NCBI GenBank assembly: GCA_026193735.1
Contig: JAPHUJ010000152.1
Coordinates: forward strand, 1 to 6,827
Direction of reading: 5' to 3'
Source: Sulfurovum sp.
GTDB lineage: Bacteria > Campylobacterota > Campylobacteria > Campylobacterales > Sulfurovaceae
Length of the DNA: 6,827 nucleotides
Position 1 is the first letter of the stretch; every line of letters starts with the position of its first letter. The notes beneath the pieces are model-generated. The model saw only the letters and a list, made by a program, of their open reading frames with translations, had not been told where the DNA came from and made no database searches. This document shows positions 5,010 through 6,827 of the stretch, one piece after another. A program made the position numbers and the translations under genes.

Positions 5010-6824
5010 TTGAGTGAAAATCTTATCGGTTACATAGATGACCAGGGCAACATTATAGATACACAGAGTGCAGGAGAGAACTGCACAGCAACACCTATAG
5101 AGTATGACAACTCTGAAGCGTCTTTAGAGATAATACGCCATTCCACGGCACACCTTATGGCACAAGCCATCACGGAACTTTACCCCAACTCACAGTTTTT
5201 TGTCGGACCGGTGGTAGATGAAGGTTTCTATTATGACTTCAGAGTAGATGAGAAGATAGGGGAAGAAGACCTTAAAACCATTGAAAAAAAGATGAAAGAG
5301 CTCATCAAGAAAAAGTACAAGATAGAAAAGTACGAGATGAGTAAAGCTGAAGCTTTGGAAAAATTTGCGAATGATGATTTAAAGCAAAAAGTCATGTCTC
5401 GTATCACCGATGACGTCTTGTCCGTCTACAAGCAAGGTGAGTTTGAAGACCTGTGCCGTGGACCTCATGTGCCGGCACTGCGTTTTTTACATAACTTCAA
5501 ACTTACACGTGTAGCAGGCGCATACCTTGGCGGTGATGAAAATGCTGAAATGCTTACACGTATCTACGGTATCGCTTTTGCAGACAAAGAAGCACTTAAT
5601 GCGCATATGCTTATGCTTGAAGAAGCTAAAAAACGTGACCACCGTAAGATAGGTAGCGAAATGGAACTCTTCATGTTCAACGAAGAAGCAGGAGCAGGAC
5701 TTCCTTTCTGGTTGCCAAAAGGTGCAAGACTGAGAAACAAACTGGAATCCATCTTGCATAAAGCACACCGTATGAGAGGGTATGAACCTGTCCGTGGACC
5801 AGAGATACTTAAGTCTCAAATGTGGCACACTTCAGGGCACTTTGCCTGTTATGGTGAAAACATGTACTTGACTGAGATAGACGGGCAAGAGTACGGACTC
5901 AAACCTATGAACTGTATCGGACATATCCAGATCTTTAAAAATGCCGGTAAAAGCTATAGAGACTTACCTTTGCGTTATTATGAGTACGGGACAGTACATA
6001 GACATGAAAAGTCAGGTGTATTGCACGGGTTACTCAGGGTACGTGAATTTGCACAAGATGATGCGCATATCTTCTGTACCCCAGATCAGATAAAGTCTGT
6101 TATTCTTGAAGTAGTTGAATTTGTCGATTCTGTCATGAAGCTCTTTAACTTTAATTATACTATGGAAGTAGCAACAAAACCGGAAAAAGCCATCGGTGAT
6201 GATGCTGTCTGGGAGTTGGCAACACAAGGTATCAAAGATGCATTGATCGAAAACAACTTGCCTTTTGATATAGATGAGGGAGGGGGAGCATTCTACGGGC
6301 CTAAGATCGATGTAAAGATCACCGATGCTCTTGGACGTAAATGGCAGTGTGGTACAGTGCAGGTTGACTTTAACCTCCCTGAACGTTTTGAAGCAGAGTA
6401 TGTAGGGGAAGACAATGAACGTCACAACCCTGTGATGATACACAGAGCTATTTTGGGTTCATTTGAGCGCTTCATCGCTATCTTGACTGAGCACTATGCA
6501 GGAGAGTTTCCATTCTTCCTGGCACCTGTGCAGGTTATCTTTGTTCCTATCGCAGATACACATGTAGAATATGCAAATAAGCTTAAGGCTGAGCTGCTCT
6601 ATAAAGACATTGATGCAGATGTGTACGACAAGAATGATTCACTCAATAAACGTGTACGTAACGCAGAAAAGCAGCGTGTGCCTTATGTAGTCATTATCGG
6701 TGACGAAGAAGTGGCAAATAAAACGGTTGCAATTCGTGACAGAAGAGCCAAAGAACAGTATAATCTTACACAAGACGAATTTATGGTAAAATTAACACAA
6801 CAACTTCAAGAAGGTAAAATTTGA
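5010..6824 (+). CDS. thrS: Threonine-tRNA ligase (short, TGS-less form)
   Basis: This 604-residue class II synthetase charges tRNA-Thr with threonine and removes mischarged serine. The editing domain (about 35-200) has HSTAH (His44, His48) and DLCRGPHV (Cys149, His153). The catalytic core carries all three zinc ligands: Cys302 (PMNCIGH), His353 (DDAHIF) and His478 (IHRAILGS). The motif 2 arginine is in GTVHRHEKSG (Arg331) and the motif 3 arginine in GSFERF (Arg487). The anticodon-binding domain covers ~505-604. By motif spacing these correspond to E. coli residues about 32-33 higher. The deficit is at the N-terminus: only ~40 residues precede the editing domain, so the usual TGS domain is missing or vestigial. 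Translation starts at TTG behind AAAGGG. The leader carries an anticodon-mimic hairpin. The stop overlaps the likely infC start. Confidence 0.97.
   Translation: MSENLIGYIDDQGNIIDTQSAGENCTATPIEYDNSEASLEIIRHSTAHLMAQAITELYPNSQFFVGPVVDEGFYYDFRVDEKIGEEDLKTIEKKMKELIKKKYKIEKYEMSKAEALEKFANDDLKQKVMSRITDDVLSVYKQGEFEDLCRGPHVPALRFLHNFKLTRVAGAYLGGDENAEMLTRIYGIAFADKEALNAHMLMLEEAKKRDHRKIGSEMELFMFNEEAGAGLPFWLPKGARLRNKLESILHKAHRMRGYEPVRGPEILKSQMWHTSGHFACYGENMYLTEIDGQEYGLKPMNCIGHIQIFKNAGKSYRDLPLRYYEYGTVHRHEKSGVLHGLLRVREFAQDDAHIFCTPDQIKSVILEVVEFVDSVMKLFNFNYTMEVATKPEKAIGDDAVWELATQGIKDALIENNLPFDIDEGGGAFYGPKIDVKITDALGRKWQCGTVQVDFNLPERFEAEYVGEDNERHNPVMIHRAILGSFERFIAILTEHYAGEFPFFLAPVQVIFVPIADTHVEYANKLKAELLYKDIDADVYDKNDSLNKRVRNAEKQRVPYVVIIGDEEVANKTVAIRDRRAKEQYNLTQDEFMVKLTQQLQEGKI
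6809..6814 (+). promoter_or_regulatory. Ribosome binding site of the gene after thrS
   Basis: AGAAGG within the final thrS codons, six bases before a TTG at 6821. It supports initiation of a new gene at the overlap with the thrS stop. Confidence 0.55.
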
Positions 6825-6827
6825 GTA
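6821..6827 (+). CDS. infC: Start of the next gene, probably translation initiation factor IF-3 (cut by window edge)
   Basis: TTG AGT A begins at 6821 and overlaps the thrS TGA (6822-6824) as TTGA. It would encode Met-Ser plus a codon beginning with A. This fits an IF-3 starting Met-Ser-Lys, as I recall for Campylobacterota, and the widespread thrS-infC-rpmI-rplT order. Only seven bases are visible, so the identity rests on context and on the AGAAGG at 6809-6814, not on protein sequence. A UUG start with a four-base overlap would couple its translation to thrS. Confidence 0.5.

Noticed and set aside
6030..6443. Open reading frame of 137 codons on the minus strand inside thrS
   Set aside because: It is an out-of-frame shadow of the ThrRS catalytic domain with no recognisable protein features.

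Overview
The window looks like ordinary chromosome of a campylobacterotal (epsilonproteobacterial) bacterium. The evidence is the AT-rich coding style, the TATAAT boxes with weak or absent -35 hexamers, the short ThrRS that lacks a TGS domain, and the style of the DapF, CoaE and L,D-transpeptidase proteins. A Sulfurovum/Sulfurimonas-type organism is a reasonable guess, but the genus cannot be fixed from the sequence alone. All genes lie on the + strand and no mobile element, CRISPR array or phage gene is visible.

Layout. Positions 1-2210 hold a tightly packed trio: the 3' part of a periplasmic YcbB-type L,D-transpeptidase that runs off the left edge, coaE (last step of coenzyme A synthesis), and dapF (meso-diaminopimelate for lysine and peptidoglycan). 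The genes overlap by 1 and 14 bases and look like one translationally coupled operon. A promoter whose extended -10 contains the dapF stop codon then drives a secreted Sel1-repeat protein (2240-2875). Next comes a promoter, a perfect 16-bp palindrome and tRNA-Val(GAC) at 2944-3019. A separately promoted gene with a leader of about 80 nt encodes a long-chain acyl-CoA synthetase-like enzyme (3170-4876). Finally thrS (5010-6824) has its own promoter and a short leader. It overlaps the first bases of a downstream gene, most probably infC, as in the common thrS-infC-rpmI-rplT cluster.

Most interesting signal. The thrS leader contains an 8-bp hairpin (4970-4992) with a seven-base loop that reads like the anticodon loop of tRNA-Thr(UGU): U at position 33, UGU at 34-36 and A at 37. 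It ends six bases before the Shine-Dalgarno sequence. This is what a ThrRS translational operator would look like, analogous to the E. coli thrS operator but reduced to one anticodon-arm mimic. It is paired with a synthetase lacking the N-terminal TGS domain.

Secondary points are a possible switch-like pair of exclusive helices in the acyl-CoA synthetase leader, an A.C mismatch in the tRNA-Val acceptor stem, and UUG starts on both thrS and the putative infC.
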